Source: Melastoma dodecandrum | Lineage: Eukaryota; Streptophyta; Magnoliopsida; Myrtales; Melastomataceae | Assembly: GCA_029817715.1 (NCBI GenBank) | Contig: JARUPY010000473.1 | Coordinates: forward strand, 3,782,001 to 3,846,000 | Reading direction: 5' to 3' | DNA length: 64,000 nucleotides | Shown here: positions 24,940 through 36,977 of the stretch, piece by piece | Numbering within the stretch: position 1 is the first letter of the stretch | How the letters are laid out: each line of letters opens with the position of its first letter | Program-made: the position numbers and the translations under genes | Notes under the pieces: generated by a model | The model's database searches: none | Told to the model about the DNA's origin: nothing | What the model saw: the letters and a program-made list of their open reading frames with translations, nothing else

Positions 24940-25491
24940 CTAAGCTGCATGGGTGAGCAACAGGGTCGGGGCGGACGGCACCTGAGCACCCGCCTTTTTC
25001 TTCCTTTCTTCCTCCTCCTCTATCTCCTGTATCCTCTTCAAGATGAAGAGCTTCTTCTCCTGAAGAGACCCAATCTTCCAGTCAATCTTCTCGATCTTGT
25101 GCTTCAGCTTCCCGATGAACTTGGAGTTCCAACCGCCCTCGTCCCCCTTCTTAATCTTCCCGCCGCACATCTCCATCCTCTTCTTCTCCAGCTTCTCCCA
25201 CTTCCCCTTGTGATGATGGTGACCGTGATGGAGATGATGGAGAGGATGACTGTGACGATGCCCATGCCCATGACCGTGACCGTGACCATGAGGATGATGA
25301 AGGTGGTGGCGGCGGTGGTGGTGATGACACCTCTCCTTCCAGAAACTCTGCCTCTCCTCTGCCTCCTTATCCTGCTTCACCTCAACCTCAACCTCCCTGT
25401 TTTCCGCCAACTCCATCGCGGCAACCTCGTCGCTCAACTTCCCCTCGGCTCCCCCCGGGATCGAGACTGTTTCCTCGAACCTCTCCTGCAT
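24940..25491 (-). CDS. Histidine-rich charged protein, function unknown
   Basis: A single uninterrupted frame of 183 residues from an ATG at 25491. Residues about 1-50 are acidic. Residues about 55-97 are dominated by His in HHHH, HGHGHGHGHGH and HHLHHGHHHH patterns. The C-terminal third is a charged region that could form a coiled coil (KLKHKIEKIDWKIGSLQEKK, then EEEEERKKK). I recognise no catalytic domain. His tracts of this kind bind Zn, Ni or Cu in other proteins, so metal binding is a reasonable guess only. There is no signal peptide or membrane segment. The opposite strand is also open and Leu/Met-rich, which is a mirror effect of the His and Glu codons. Confidence 0.55.
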   Translation of the reverse strand: MQERFEETVSIPGGAEGKLSDEVAAMELAENREVEVEVKQDKEAEERQSFWKERCHHHHRRHHLHHPHGHGHGHGHGHRHSHPLHHLHHGHHHHKGKWEKLEKKRMEMCGGKIKKGDEGGWNSKFIGKLKHKIEKIDWKIGSLQEKKLFILKRIQEIEEEEERKKKAGAQVPSAPTLLLTHAA

Positions 25492-28400
25492 CCTTCCTTG
25501 TATGTTACCGATTCACAACTACAGCCGATGATGATGATTGAATTCAAGGGGAAGATAATGAATCGAGTCATTTATAGGGGATTTGGCCACTTTTATATGT
25601 CTTGATCAGCAAGGAAATTACTTGGGGGGGAGGGGGTTTAGGTCGGTTTCTGATTATGGGGTGGTTGGTCGGTGGCAATAATTCAGTCCCATGCTCGTCT
25701 CAATCCCAATCCCTTAGTGGCTGAGGAAATTACCAAGTCAAAACGTTTAGACCATGTCATGTAAAACCGACATGATGCAGCCATGTGGTCTTAAAAGAGC
25801 CGAGCCGACATCTTTGTCGGCAAAGAAGAAGAGATGGAGGGGGAGATTTGGGAGGCCCATTACTTCAAGGCTTCTCTTTTTGGTGGCCTTCGTGAAGAAA
25901 TCGGAGTTTGGTGGAGTCCAACATTTGACATTTTTTTAGTTCCAAGTATATAATTCCATGATTCATACAGCGATGTTTCTTCCATTGGAATGTTTGGTTC
26001 GAGTGGGTATGCTTTCCTCTTCCACAACATGGGAGACCTCATCCACCTCCTTACCCTCTCTTTTTGTCTTTTACCCTTCTCCCTTCTCATGTCATCCGCC
26101 ATACCGGTACCAAACTATTCTTCTACCAGCAAAAGAAAAATCGACCATTCAATGTTGTGCATGATGGCATGACCCGGCGTCGAGCCCCCCACCCCTGGTT
26201 GTCCCCGAGGCTTTGTTCGGGCGGGGAGGTAGGGAGGGACAGAGGAAGGAGACGGCTCGCGACCCTGTATCTCAACCTCTTCTTAGTTCATTCCAACGGT
26301 TTTGCCTCCTTCCTCAAGGTAAGTTTCCCGGAATTTACTCATTGCTTGTGCGGTCCTTCCGAAAAGAGAAGATGTGTTGCAAGTACTACGATCCATATAC
26401 GACTCTCTTACCACGCGTTCTGGTCCTTGTACTTTTACCAAGTTTGGCCGATTTAGTTTGGGTTGTGAAGAAAGTTAGTTCATTTGAAACAACCATAGTA
26501 GCTGTCACAGGGCTACTTTCGCACTATCAAGTAAACTACCCTGTGGGCGTCGTGTCTCGCCCTTGAGCACGACCAGCCACCCAAAACACACAACTCAGCG
26601 GAAGCCTTTCATTTATCTCACGTTCCCTTTCAAGTAAACCCAACCCTTTATTAGAACAAAGAATTTACAACTCTCAATGCTTGGCTTCGTCCCTTTACAA
26701 GCCTTCTTATAGGGGTCGTAGTTATTCACAAAAATATACAACCGTTCCCAAAGGGGTATGACAAGTAATCGCCCCCTTCATGCCTATTGGGGTAGCACCC
26801 TTTCTAATCTACGTGCCCCTTACAAGTGTTGTGGCTGTCCAAGGGGAACCCACCCAAGGAACACATCCTTTCACCAACACCACCCTCTCAAGGGTCATAT
26901 CCTTTCATCGGAAAAATAATTCGAAAACGATTCCGAAACCGTATATGTAAATCAGATAGTAACACACATTAAATAAATCATCCTTCATTATTGTAAAACA
27001 CTTAAGTTCGTTTCGAAATCGTCTTCAAGAATTTCAAACGTGACTCTTATAGAAATGACCTCCACGTACTATACACGACCCTTCGATTTATTTCTGATGC
27101 CTTATTCTTTCGGCCTATCTCACATTCAAAAAATTTTACAACCTACCTCACTCACTACATGGCCGATCTCCACTTTGCTTTGATGGTTGATTTAAGTTAA
27201 CAAAATTAATACACTATTTATGCATAAGAATTTTGAGAAGATTTTGTCTCTCAGAAAAAATCGATGAGTTTTGATTGGAGGGTGAAAATTTTGGATTATC
27301 GACCTTTGACTGTGGTCACTCAATCGAGAAGTATCTCAAGAAAATATTTACGATCAGAAAAGAAAATAAATTATTGATTGAAAGAAGAGATATGCGTAGG
27401 CTAATTGGAGAGAGAGAAGAACGATATTGATAAATAAAAAATAGAAATGTTGATCGGGGGGGAGCTTATTATCTCTAAAACTTATGATGAGGAGAAGACG
27501 AAAAATTGAGAAGTCTCTTCGAGAATGGTTTCAAGCAACCCACGACCTTCGTCCACAACCACTACCCATGACTTCTGACAGTTTCCTCACATCACACACT
27601 ATCTGTGACGGTTACTCCCGAAGATTTTAGGTATTTGTCTTGTATAAATAGGCCATTTTTATTGTAAAACAAAATTTCGATATTATTTGTCATCACTAAA
27701 TTAATTATTTTACTTGATTTCTAAGATATAATAAATCTTAACTTTAATGATAAACATTCATCAGAATTTAAAATAACTAATATATCAATAAAGTGGCCAA
27801 CTCACTAATCAAAGAGAGTAATACATCCTATTATGACTTGACACTATATTCTATATGTTTTGCTATATACCCAATAACCACATTATTCACAATCCGATTA
27901 TAGATGCTTTTAATGACATCAAAGTACATAGCTCTATGCATAGAATAAATAAGTGTCTTCATTCAAGAGATAAATTTACACTCTTTTAATAAGAGAAGTG
28001 ACCAATACGTTCAACACGTGTTCTTATGTATAAACAAGTCGAGCCTATTATACTATTAAACTCAGGCACCCAGAAGAATAATTTGAAATTTCATTCATCA
28101 GTCTAATTCAGCCCAATTTACACTCGATTAAGGATAATTTTAGATTGATATATAACTTTAATTAACGTACGAGACTTTATCGTAAATTAATTATGAGACG
28201 AAAAATAATTAATAAATAGTAAATAGTTGCATTTATTAGCACAATTCACCTGTTTTACAAAGTATCTTGACACGCAAGTCCACATGTTAACATGTGCCAA
28301 GCTGAAGTGCTCCCCTGTGAAGAAAGCTTTTGTTCAATCACTCCCCTTCAAGCAAAATTTATGAGGACATGTTTGCACTTCCAAGAGCGTATCTATCACG

Positions 28401-28846
28401 TTTCGATGTGGCTATTTGTTATCGATGCATGTCACCTGCCTTTGCTGATATTTCCACGCAAATCATTTATTACTCTTTCACGATATGTTATACCTGAATC
28501 GACCCATTAGGCCTTTTAATTTATGATATTGAATATATAGATTAGAACACATTTTTTGAAAGAATTTTTACATAACTATGCGACACGCACAACGATCTTA
28601 TCTGACCAACAGAGTCGGTCGAGTCAAGTGAAGAGTTCATTTACTTATCGATCCATATTTTTTTGGGGTGCAGTGTTTCCTGTTTTTCCAGTTCATGAAT
28701 CGGTCAGTACTTCCATTGTTCTCTCTCACACACAGCCAAAACCACATTTTACAGATAAAACACAGGAGTTTCTTACAAACAACCGTTAATCAACCAAGCC
28801 AAGTCGCGGAATCAGGCGAACCATCTATCTAGTTCATTCGTATTTG
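25492..28846. other. Long gene-poor stretch
   Basis: About 3.3 kb with no recognisable coding region. 25500-26560 is mixed-composition DNA with short unassigned frames. 26560-26900 has GC-richer text with repeated AAGGG and CCCTT motifs, which may be an old repeat. 27000-28300 is strongly AT-rich. The segment close to 28846 is the 3' flank of the MYB5-like gene. Confidence 0.4.
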
Positions 28847-29739
28847 TCACGTGCTCTTCCATGCTGGTTGCACATATCCAACGATTGCCTCCTCCTCAGC
28901 TGCATTCCTCAGCTGCCAAAGTGCGTACTCGTCATCGTTCATCAGAGAATCCAAGAAGGAGGATAACACGTCTTCTTTGCCATTCTCGAGAGTATTCTTC
29001 AAGCTCTCGTGTTGAGCCTGCAAGTGCAGGTTGCTGTGGTCGGTTACGGCGGAGGTAGTTGCTCCGTCATTGCCTCCGGAATCATTGTTTCCTATGGAAG
29101 TAGGATTAGGGTTCTGCCCATGGCTTGGCAACAAAGTCGAGCTCGATCCCCCGGTGGCATAGTCACTGGGGCTACTGTTCCAGTTCTCCAGTGGCTTGTG
29201 GGTCCTCGGATCGATCCCTTGGCTAATAAGCTTCTTGCTCAGGTGTGTGTTCCAGTAGTTCTTGATCTCATTATCCGTCCTCCCAGGAATCCTCCCCGCG
29301 ATTAAAGCCCACCTATACAAACATATTTGGAAACGAAAAGGAGAACAGTAAAGGGATCAACGCCATGGTGAACTAAAATGACTAAGCCATGACTAGGGTT
29401 TCGGCAAAAAGAGAAGGATATACATAACCTGTTCCCGAGCAGGCGGTGAAGCCTCAGGATGAGGTCTTCCTCATCTGGTGCGATGAAACCCCTCTTGATC
29501 GAGGGGCGCAGGTAGTTCATCCAGCGGAGACGGCAGCTCTTCCCGCAGCGGAGCAGCCCGGCCCTCTTCGGCAAGCTACTCCACTTCCCTACTCCTTCCT
29601 TGCTCACGTAGTTGGCCAGGATCTTGTCCTCCTCGGGGATCCACGGCCCTCGTTTCACCCCGATCTTGCCGCGGCGAGGCGTTTTAGTCATGTTAGATGA
29701 AGAAGCACCTGCATCGATCATCTTCGATGGATTCCTCAT
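28847..29739 (-). CDS. MYB5: R2R3-MYB transcription factor, MYB5-like
   Basis: Two exons, 29739-29429 and 29312-28847, join to 258 residues. The start MRNP, the R2 block [36 protein letters not shown] and the R3 block end with [20 protein letters not shown] and THKPL, as in grape MYB5a/b and Arabidopsis MYB5. The bHLH-binding signature of R3 (D-L-x2-R-x3-L-x6-L-x3-R) is complete. It crosses the only intron, at [10 protein letters not shown]. Members partner TT8/GL3-type bHLH and TTG1 proteins and drive proanthocyanidin, mucilage and trichome genes. The C-terminus is short, with [14 protein letters not shown] near the end, similar to the MYB5 tail. No intron interrupts R2, as usual for this group. 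Confidence 0.9.
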
Positions 29740-32175
29740 CTGGACTTAATATCCGGAAACCTTCTCCTTTCGCAAATGAAGAGGAGTACAGAGTACAAAG
29801 GAGATAAGGAGGGTTTGGTGGCGATGGTATCTGGGGTGGGTCGACGATTCCTTGATTGAGTTTGATTTGAAGATTGAAGAAAAAAAAAAGGCAAGTGGGA
29901 GAGGAAGACACCTGTGTGCCGATCAGCCTTCAGAAGGACAGAAGAAGAATACGACGAGATAAGCGTGGGAAAAAGACGCAGGAGGTCGTTTTCTTACGTC
30001 TCATCTCTCCGACATATAATATGATTTGAGCATACTTTCTTGTTTTCCCAAACACGAAATATACGATTCAAGTTTGATTTAAAAGTAATCGACGATTTGA
30101 AAATGAAAGTATGTTAAAAATATGTATGAATTTATTTATTGATATAATTATTCATAAAAAAGAAATATTTGAGTCCGCATCAAACTTACAATGCATGGAT
30201 TTGCATTCCAATATTGTGGATATGAGATGATTTGATTGGACTACCATTTGGATGAATGACGGGATGAACGACCTCCGATAGAATTCATTCCGAAGGTGTA
30301 ACAACATAAGATCAGAAAAAGGCAAGAGCAAAAGTCTCTCCTTGCCCTTTGATGATGTTTTTGTAGCAATGGAAAGAAAAGGGAAACCCTAGTTTGTTCA
30401 TGTACCCCCGAAAGGTTAATCAAACTGATAACTTTGCAAAGCAAGGTGGAGCTTTCGCAATGTCCTAAAATTTCACCATTTCCTAATAAAGGTGTTGTAA
30501 TACGGTCCTCTAGTTCGGAATGAAGTTGTTTACGGGAAAAATCACTGGATTCGATTTCGGATTTGGAGCACGGTCGCCATTCGTAAATAAAAAAAAGAAA
30601 AGAAATACATTCTTCAAAAATCAAGCAAACTTACGTCACGGTAATTTCTCCAAACTGCCTTCCTGTTTTTTCTTCATGTTCGCCACATATTTCTCCCGAT
30701 CAAACTTCAAAAATCAATTCTCTACTTGTCGACCAGAGTGTAGAATTACTCCTTAATCGACCCGTAGAAAATCCATATCTATCCAATCAAAAGATTTAGT
30801 TAGTTCATCCTCGATCGAGGGTCCAAAATTTACATGAAGGAATCGTGGCGGCGGCCGCGATTGTATATGGAAAGGCCCAACTGCTGGCTGTTGATAACGA
30901 GCCGATCATTTCCTGGGTTTGCCATGGTCGCCTTGAAAACAGCTTGACGGCCTGGTTGGGAAGAAAAAGGAAAAGGGTTAGTGGAAACATAGAGTGGCAC
31001 AGAAAGAAAGGGTGGTTCAAATAACCAATATTTCTCCATAACATCTTTTTAAGCCAATCTTTATTCTTCACTTAGAACGTTAGGTTGGACGCTTACTACC
31101 ACGTGAATCACTCCGAAACCATCTCGGCCTCCCCATCCCACAAAATTATTCCTTGCATAGTTCGCTCGCATGTGCCGCGATCGAACATACTTAGATGTCG
31201 TTCCATATAATGCTTCAATTATGCTCTCTCATTTACATCTAGGGAATACTAGTTAATCTGTTCGATTCAACGCTTCCCGTTGAGGATAAAAGGATTATCA
31301 GCCTCAATCTGCACGCCAAACTTGAGCTTGTGGTCGCTTTGCATCCGCGAAAGCACATGAATCCTAGATAGAACCCTAAGATCCTAATGCCCCAAGTAAT
31401 CCTGTAAATTGAACGAGCTGGAACCGGAGGAAAATCAGGATGTCGGGATCGAGGATTCAACTGATTCCTCCGAACAACTTGATGCACACCTCTGCCGGCC
31501 ATCACATAGTCAGCAGCACGAGGGTTGCAATTGCAAAAGACTCTCCTGTTTCGCGAAAGAGATGTAGTCATAGTCTGTTATTCAGCAAGACGGATGTCCA
31601 ATAGTGAAGTATCCTTTCGAATCTAGATACATCAACATCCTCGTGGTTAGCTGTTGGCTCCTCCGATCTTATCTAATTCCACCCGTTAAATTCAGTTTAC
31701 CACCAACGTGACAGGATCAAAGTGGATAGTTGTCCACATATTCTTCCAGGCAACAGGGCTGATCCGACAACAGTTGATAATTTACACGTGTATCAAGTAG
31801 TTACAATCAGTTTTGCGATGAAACTATGTGCCACTGCATTATAATCCTCCCTGGGAAGTCCTCTTTTTTCTTTTATCTGGATAAACACATCGCAAGCGGT
31901 TCACGCAGTGTGGGAGCCTGTGAATACCATCAGATCCATTAGGAATCACAAGAACAAAGTTCCGCCATAAACATGTACTAAATGTATACATCCACAGATC
32001 TATCGGATTAATGAAATAACAGATCGACAACGATAGATGGCCTTCATGGAGTGAGGTTTCTTTCCTACAGTGACAACTAACATTTTCAATACCGTGAACC
32101 AGAAGAAGTGATTGCAGATTGTGGCACTTCATATCTGTAAAGTCAACTTTACCCAAAGAAAGGTCACTACTTACT
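29740..32175. other. Gap between MYB5-like and HOZ-like genes
   Basis: About 2.4 kb including the MYB5-like promoter and the HOZ-like 3' flank. Minus-strand open frames at 30241-30624, 30805-31071 and 31239-31571 have no recognised domains, and I do not call them genes. The rest is AT-rich. Confidence 0.4.
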
Positions 32176-34849
32176 TCAACTAGCCTTTGCAGCTTGCAAC
32201 ATTTCCACTATCAGAGTTTTTACATCCCTGAAAATTTCAAATAAACTTTGTATGTAGCAATCAAAACAATAGGCCAAATTATAGCTTAGAGAAAAAGCAC
32301 TCTGACAGCAAAAGCATTCATGGTAAAGATATCTCACTTTCTATCTTCAGCTGGACGGGGAAAAGGAACTCGGACCTTAAACGTAGTCCCCTGGCAAGTT
32401 GCCTGGTGCTCAAAGAAAACTTTGTCAGGAGCGACATTCAGAAAAATTATGTTGAGCAGGCAGAGCAGGAGAAAATCAGTTGGTTCTTTAGCCCCTTTGC
32501 ACGACCCACTAAAAAATGAACCTAGTCCACACCAATGGCTTTAGCAGACTAAAATACATTCTACTTTCTTCCAACAACTTAAGGTAATATTGGTTAGATG
32601 GCTAAATCACATGAAACTATATGAACTTAGACAAGTTCTAAGGATCTATTGGCAGGAAACAGAACCCCCATTAACCAAATAAATGGAACAACTCTTAGCA
32701 TTACCTTAACACTGAATCCCAGAGAATCCAAATCCAGCATATAAGCAGTGTCCACCTGCAAAAAACAATAAATCCTTGCTCCATCGGTAGATACAGGAGA
32801 GCATATCTTTACAAAGACAAAATTTAAAGGTGATCGAAAATTGAAGCCAGAAAACCTATCTCAAATACAAGATTTATACACATAGATAAGCATACTAGTC
32901 ATCAGCCATCAAATAATTTGGATAAGGGCTCGTTGTAGTGCAGATTGTGATTACCGGAATTGAAGTCCAGTGTCTAACAATAAGCTTGGTATCCTCAGCA
33001 TGATCTCTGTTCATGTGAGACTGTCAGGAGAAGTTTTATTAGACAAGCAATTGTTACTGTCAATTTACTGATGTTAGATCACTGACTCCTCACCCCGACA
33101 GGCTTTGAAAACTGAGCAATGGGGTCAACCTTTGCCGTCCCATATTCTTCCTTAAGAAACTCTAACAGAGAATAGGCAAAACAACTAATTAGAATCACCA
33201 ACGTATACCATGACCCGATTTAAGACAATAAATATTTGGAAAACTAAATTTAAAGAAAATGTGGAAAAAATTAAAATATACATCCTTCTTCCTAAAAAGG
33301 AAACAATATCACCCTATCATCTAGCACTGACCTCCAGAGCGTAATAAAGCTGTTGCAACACCGGACACATAGCGCACAACCTTCGGTTCGATGCGAATGA
33401 ATTGGAAATCACCAAAATCAACCTTCACAGACATAAGAATTGCAATTATTGGTTGTCGAAAGATCTCCTCGGAATATTGTCAATAAGAAAAACACAGAAT
33501 TGACATCATTACCCAGAATGCATTTGGGTGCTTTGATAAATATGTGGCACGAACTGCTTCTCTATCTTTCTCTTCCACCTGTGTAATGAGTAATTCAGCT
33601 ACCCCAATAAAATAAAGAGTGAGCAACACCTGCAGAGGACACAACAACAAACTCACGGGTATGGCATCACCATGCAGAGTGATCACTAGATCTGTCCGGT
33701 CCTCTGGATCTCTAGCGACAAGAAGCGAGCATTTATGATTAGCGGAGAGGTCCTGCAGCCCAGTCAACACAAAGAAATCAACACTTATTGTAGCTATGTC
33801 AAACTAACCTTAGACAAAGAAATAACAATATCCAGCTGCTTTCCATTGCATAATAAACATCTACATAACTTAAATCTTGATTTTGGACAATCACAACCCA
33901 AATTGGTCCTTAGTAATACAATTAACACGAAAGAAAGAAAAACAAACCAACAGATTCCCACGTGGCTAATCACGAATTTCTGTTTGAAAACATGAATGAA
34001 CCTTCGAGTGGAATGCAAGGCTGCTTGTCGCCAAAATCGCAGATCCATCCACATCACAGGCGAAGTCTACCATCGTACCTGAAGGATATCCATCATATTT
34101 CTGCAAAGTCAAACATGAAATTTGCGAAAGTTCAGTATGGAGAATGTACAATTTTACATCTTAAGAATCCCCTTCAGATCCCCCACTGCCAATTCCAATC
34201 CTATGTTTTTGCTAAATCCACGGCAAGCCAACCCAAGCCAATTGCAAATCTCCACCAAATGGTCAATATAGCAAACAGCTGCTTACATGAGAGAAGGTAG
34301 ATAACATGCCTCGGACGCTCTGATCAAGCACAGTACGGACCTCCTCAACAGGAGGCAGCCTTGCCGCTTTAGCCTACGATCACAACAAAAGAAGCAGTGA
34401 TAAAACAACCACGACCAACACCTGCCAATTATAACACACTCAACACCAACGATCCATCGAGATCAGGCCGATCACATGGAACACAACAAAGCAAAACGAC
34501 ATCGGAGAGCGGAACCTAACTCACGTTATGAGACTGAACTAACTGGAAGACGTCGTTGAACTCATGGTTGACTCCTCCGGGCGCCTGTACCGGTGCCGTC
34601 TGCTGCCACCACAGAATCCATAACAACGGACCAGTCAAACGAAACTAACAATCAAACAAGAAAAAAAGCAAATAAGTCGATTTACCGGCGTACCTGAGAG
34701 GGAGAAGCGGCGGCCATGGAGAACCGAGTTGAGGAGGAAAGTTTGTTGGTGGGACGGAGAAACGGGGAGAAAGGAGGGGAAACAGGCGGGGATGCGTGGA
34801 GGATGGGAGGTATAAATAAGCGGGGAGTTGGCGAAGAAACCGAGGCCAT
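32176..34849 (-). CDS. HOZ: HugZ-like split beta-barrel heme oxygenase / FMN-binding protein (At3g03890 family), plastid
   Basis: Twelve exons join in phase to 323 residues: 34849-34694, 34599-34525, 34373-34287, 34100-34002, 33752-33657, 33578-33513, 33422-33332, 33161-33094, 33020-32955, 32755-32705, 32402-32338, 32227-32176. Residues 1-50 are Ser/Pro/Arg-rich and fit a plastid transit peptide. Then come the pyridoxamine-oxidase-like barrel (EEVRTVLDQSVRGMLSTFS, YPSGTMVDFACDVDG, CSLLVARDPEDRTDL, HPNAFWVDFGDF, VRYVSGVATA) and the DUF2470 domain (SHMNRDHAEDTK, MLDLDSLGF, VRVPFPRPAEDRKDV). The Arabidopsis homologue is described as a chloroplast heme oxygenase of the HugZ fold. An upstream in-frame ATG at 34879 is possible. 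It shares a short divergent promoter with the DnaJ gene. Confidence 0.92.
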
Positions 34850-35129
34850 CCCGATGCCGCCGACGACGACGCTTCTCATCTCACGCCCGTCAATTTCCGT
34901 TACCCTACGCAATCACCTGCTCCCGCTTCCAATAAAACTAATTCTTAATTAAAAAAAAATCAGTAGAAGAAAAACTCCCATCTTTCTTTGCTTTCACTAC
35001 AGGCCAAAAATCGTCCTTGAACCAGAAAAAAAATCTCGAGATGAAATTGAACCGCCCGTGGGTTGAGTGATTCAGACTGCGGAATCCATTCCCCCCCTTC
35101 CCCCCCGTTCGTGATTGGGAAGTGGAAGA
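34850..35129. promoter_or_regulatory. Short bidirectional promoter between HOZ-like and DnaJ genes
   Basis: The two start codons lie about 280 bp apart and point away from each other. The segment must contain both leaders and both core promoters unless they overlap the genes. The centre (about 34925-35040) is AT-rich with A and T runs, and the DnaJ side has C runs. I see no clear TATA box for either gene. Confidence 0.6.
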
Positions 35130-36524
35130 ATGCAAGCCCACTTGCTGGCTGGCCCCGGTTCGGTCCGTTCCATCAGCCACCCCCGGAGAACCCACCACCA
35201 CAGCCGCCGTCGCCATTGCCGCCCCGTCGCGGCTTCTTCATCGTGGAGGGGGACATCCGCGGCTGTCGGATCGGAGCAGAATCACTACGACGTTCTCGGC
35301 GTCGCCCGATCTGCTACCCCCGTCGAAATCAAGCGAGCTTATCGTCTCCTCGCTCGCAAGGTAACCCTGGGATTGCCTGTAGGGGGGATATTGATGATTG
35401 TTGATTCCGCTGGATTGGGACCAGCTGCCTGAGCTTGCTAAAGAGTGTGAAACTGTGGGTATTGTCGGAAGATCCGTTGATGGATCGATGGTGTTTCATC
35501 GGCTTCTGTTGTGAACTGAGTTGAACATTTTATCTTTAGTTTGAAGTTTGCAGCTTCGTTTTGTGATGATGACAGTATCATCCCGACGTGAGCAAGGAAC
35601 TGCGAGCTGGGGAGATCTTCAAGAGCATCCGCCGAGCATATGAAGTGAGGATCTTCTCATACATCCTCTTGATTAATTCTCCGGTTGTAGCGATAAAGTC
35701 AGCTTAATCATTTGGTGGTAGCCGGTTGCCATGGAGTTATGCAGCGAAGTGGCTTAGTAAAATCATTCAGAGATTCCAAGGATTCTTGATCTTTCCCCTG
35801 CTGTTCAGTCTATGCTAATCAAATGATGTTATTTTTCCTTTCTGAGTTCTGAACCTGTTCGGTCCTCTGGCTGAAATTCCGCAAATTGGTTAATTTTTTT
35901 GGGTAGGTACTGTCGAACGAATCTTCTAGGTTTCAGTATGATAAGGCACTTCAAATTCACGAGGGCACTGGCAGACAATACAGGGGCCGACGGGGTTATG
36001 GTTCCGAAGATTATGACGAGTTCAGGATTTACAAGTGGGCTAAGCTCAGGCAAAAGATGCAGGAGATGAAATATTGGGATGAGTTCGATGCTGACAAAGA
36101 TGAATCTTTTTCTTACCACGAAACGGATGATGAGGCCGAAGTGGAAAATGCCGGAGAACAAAGGGAATCCTTCATGAAGGTGCTTGGGTCCACCTTCCTG
36201 CTGATTTTCATGATGCAAACGCTTGGCTGCTGGGTATCTCTGACCTGTAGTAGCTTAACGGCATTTCTGGACAAGAAATTGGATGCTGGGTACAAGATTG
36301 GCTACCTAATCGCTTGGATTTTGGGCGGGAGGGGTGGAATCTTGCTGACTTTGTGCCTCTCGTTTGCAAGTTGGGTTTGTGGGAAAACCAGCAGTAGTGT
36401 AGTAGCCCTTGTGGTTGTTGCCATGTGGGTCGGATCGAATCTTGCAAGATATGCACCACTTCCACAAGGGGCCCTTCTAACCTTGCTTTACATGTCCATC
36501 AAGTTGCAGGTTGATCTTAATTGA
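35130..36524 (+). CDS. DnaJ (type III) protein with C-terminal membrane segments, probably plastid
   Basis: Three exons, 35130-35360, 35576-35644 and 35907-36524, join in phase 0 to 305 residues. The N-terminal 50 residues are rich in Arg, Ser and His and poor in acidic residues, like a transit peptide. The J domain runs about 52-105 with HYDVLGVARSATPVEIKRAY, RLLARK|YHPDVS (the HPD motif is at the start of exon 2) and SIRRAYE. After an acidic middle region, the C-terminal 115 residues contain three or four hydrophobic stretches (for example FLLIFMMQTLGCWVSL, IAWILGG, SSVVALVVVAMWV). There is no Gly/Phe-rich or zinc-finger region. It probably recruits Hsp70 to a membrane; the partner is unknown. 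Confidence 0.85.
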
Positions 36525-36977
36525 ACTATTATTGACTCCTATGTTAGAACTAGAGGTAACAAAGGGCTGTTAGTCAGAAGATGTATATCATATTGTCGGG
36601 GTAGTTACAACTGCAATGAGATTGAATCCAAGTTCTTGCTTAAGTCCATGCTGTAAATGGGTAAGTTTTCCGACAGATCATCGGCATTTGGCTTTGTTTA
36701 TGTCAGCTTGTTTATCAGCGATCGTCTTCTTCAGCTACATGACATGAAGATGCAACCTTTTGGAAAATGCACAAGAGAAAATGCCTTTTGAGAAGCTAGC
36801 ACATTACAGTCATTCAGATAAATACTGGAAAACCTTCAATTCATAAGCCCAAGGAGAACAACGGATTAGGATTGTATCTAAGAGGGTAACAGCTGAGAAT
36901 AGTGTTTAAGTTGCTTTCATCGACACAAATGACAACACCAAATGAGAAGAGCATGGTAATCAGTGCAGCAAGGCAGC
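36525..36977. other. 3' flanks of DnaJ and GAR1 genes
   Basis: The two genes converge here. I see no coding region or repeat. Confidence 0.45.

Noticed and set aside
24949..25605. Leu/Met-rich 218-residue frame on the plus strand
   Set aside because: It is the mirror of the His-rich gene: GAG, CAC and CAT codons read as CTC, GTG and ATG on the other strand. No domain and no conserved pattern.
26560..26900. Possible old LTR or other repeat
   Set aside because: The text looks unlike its neighbours, but I found no second copy, terminal repeats or target duplication in the window.
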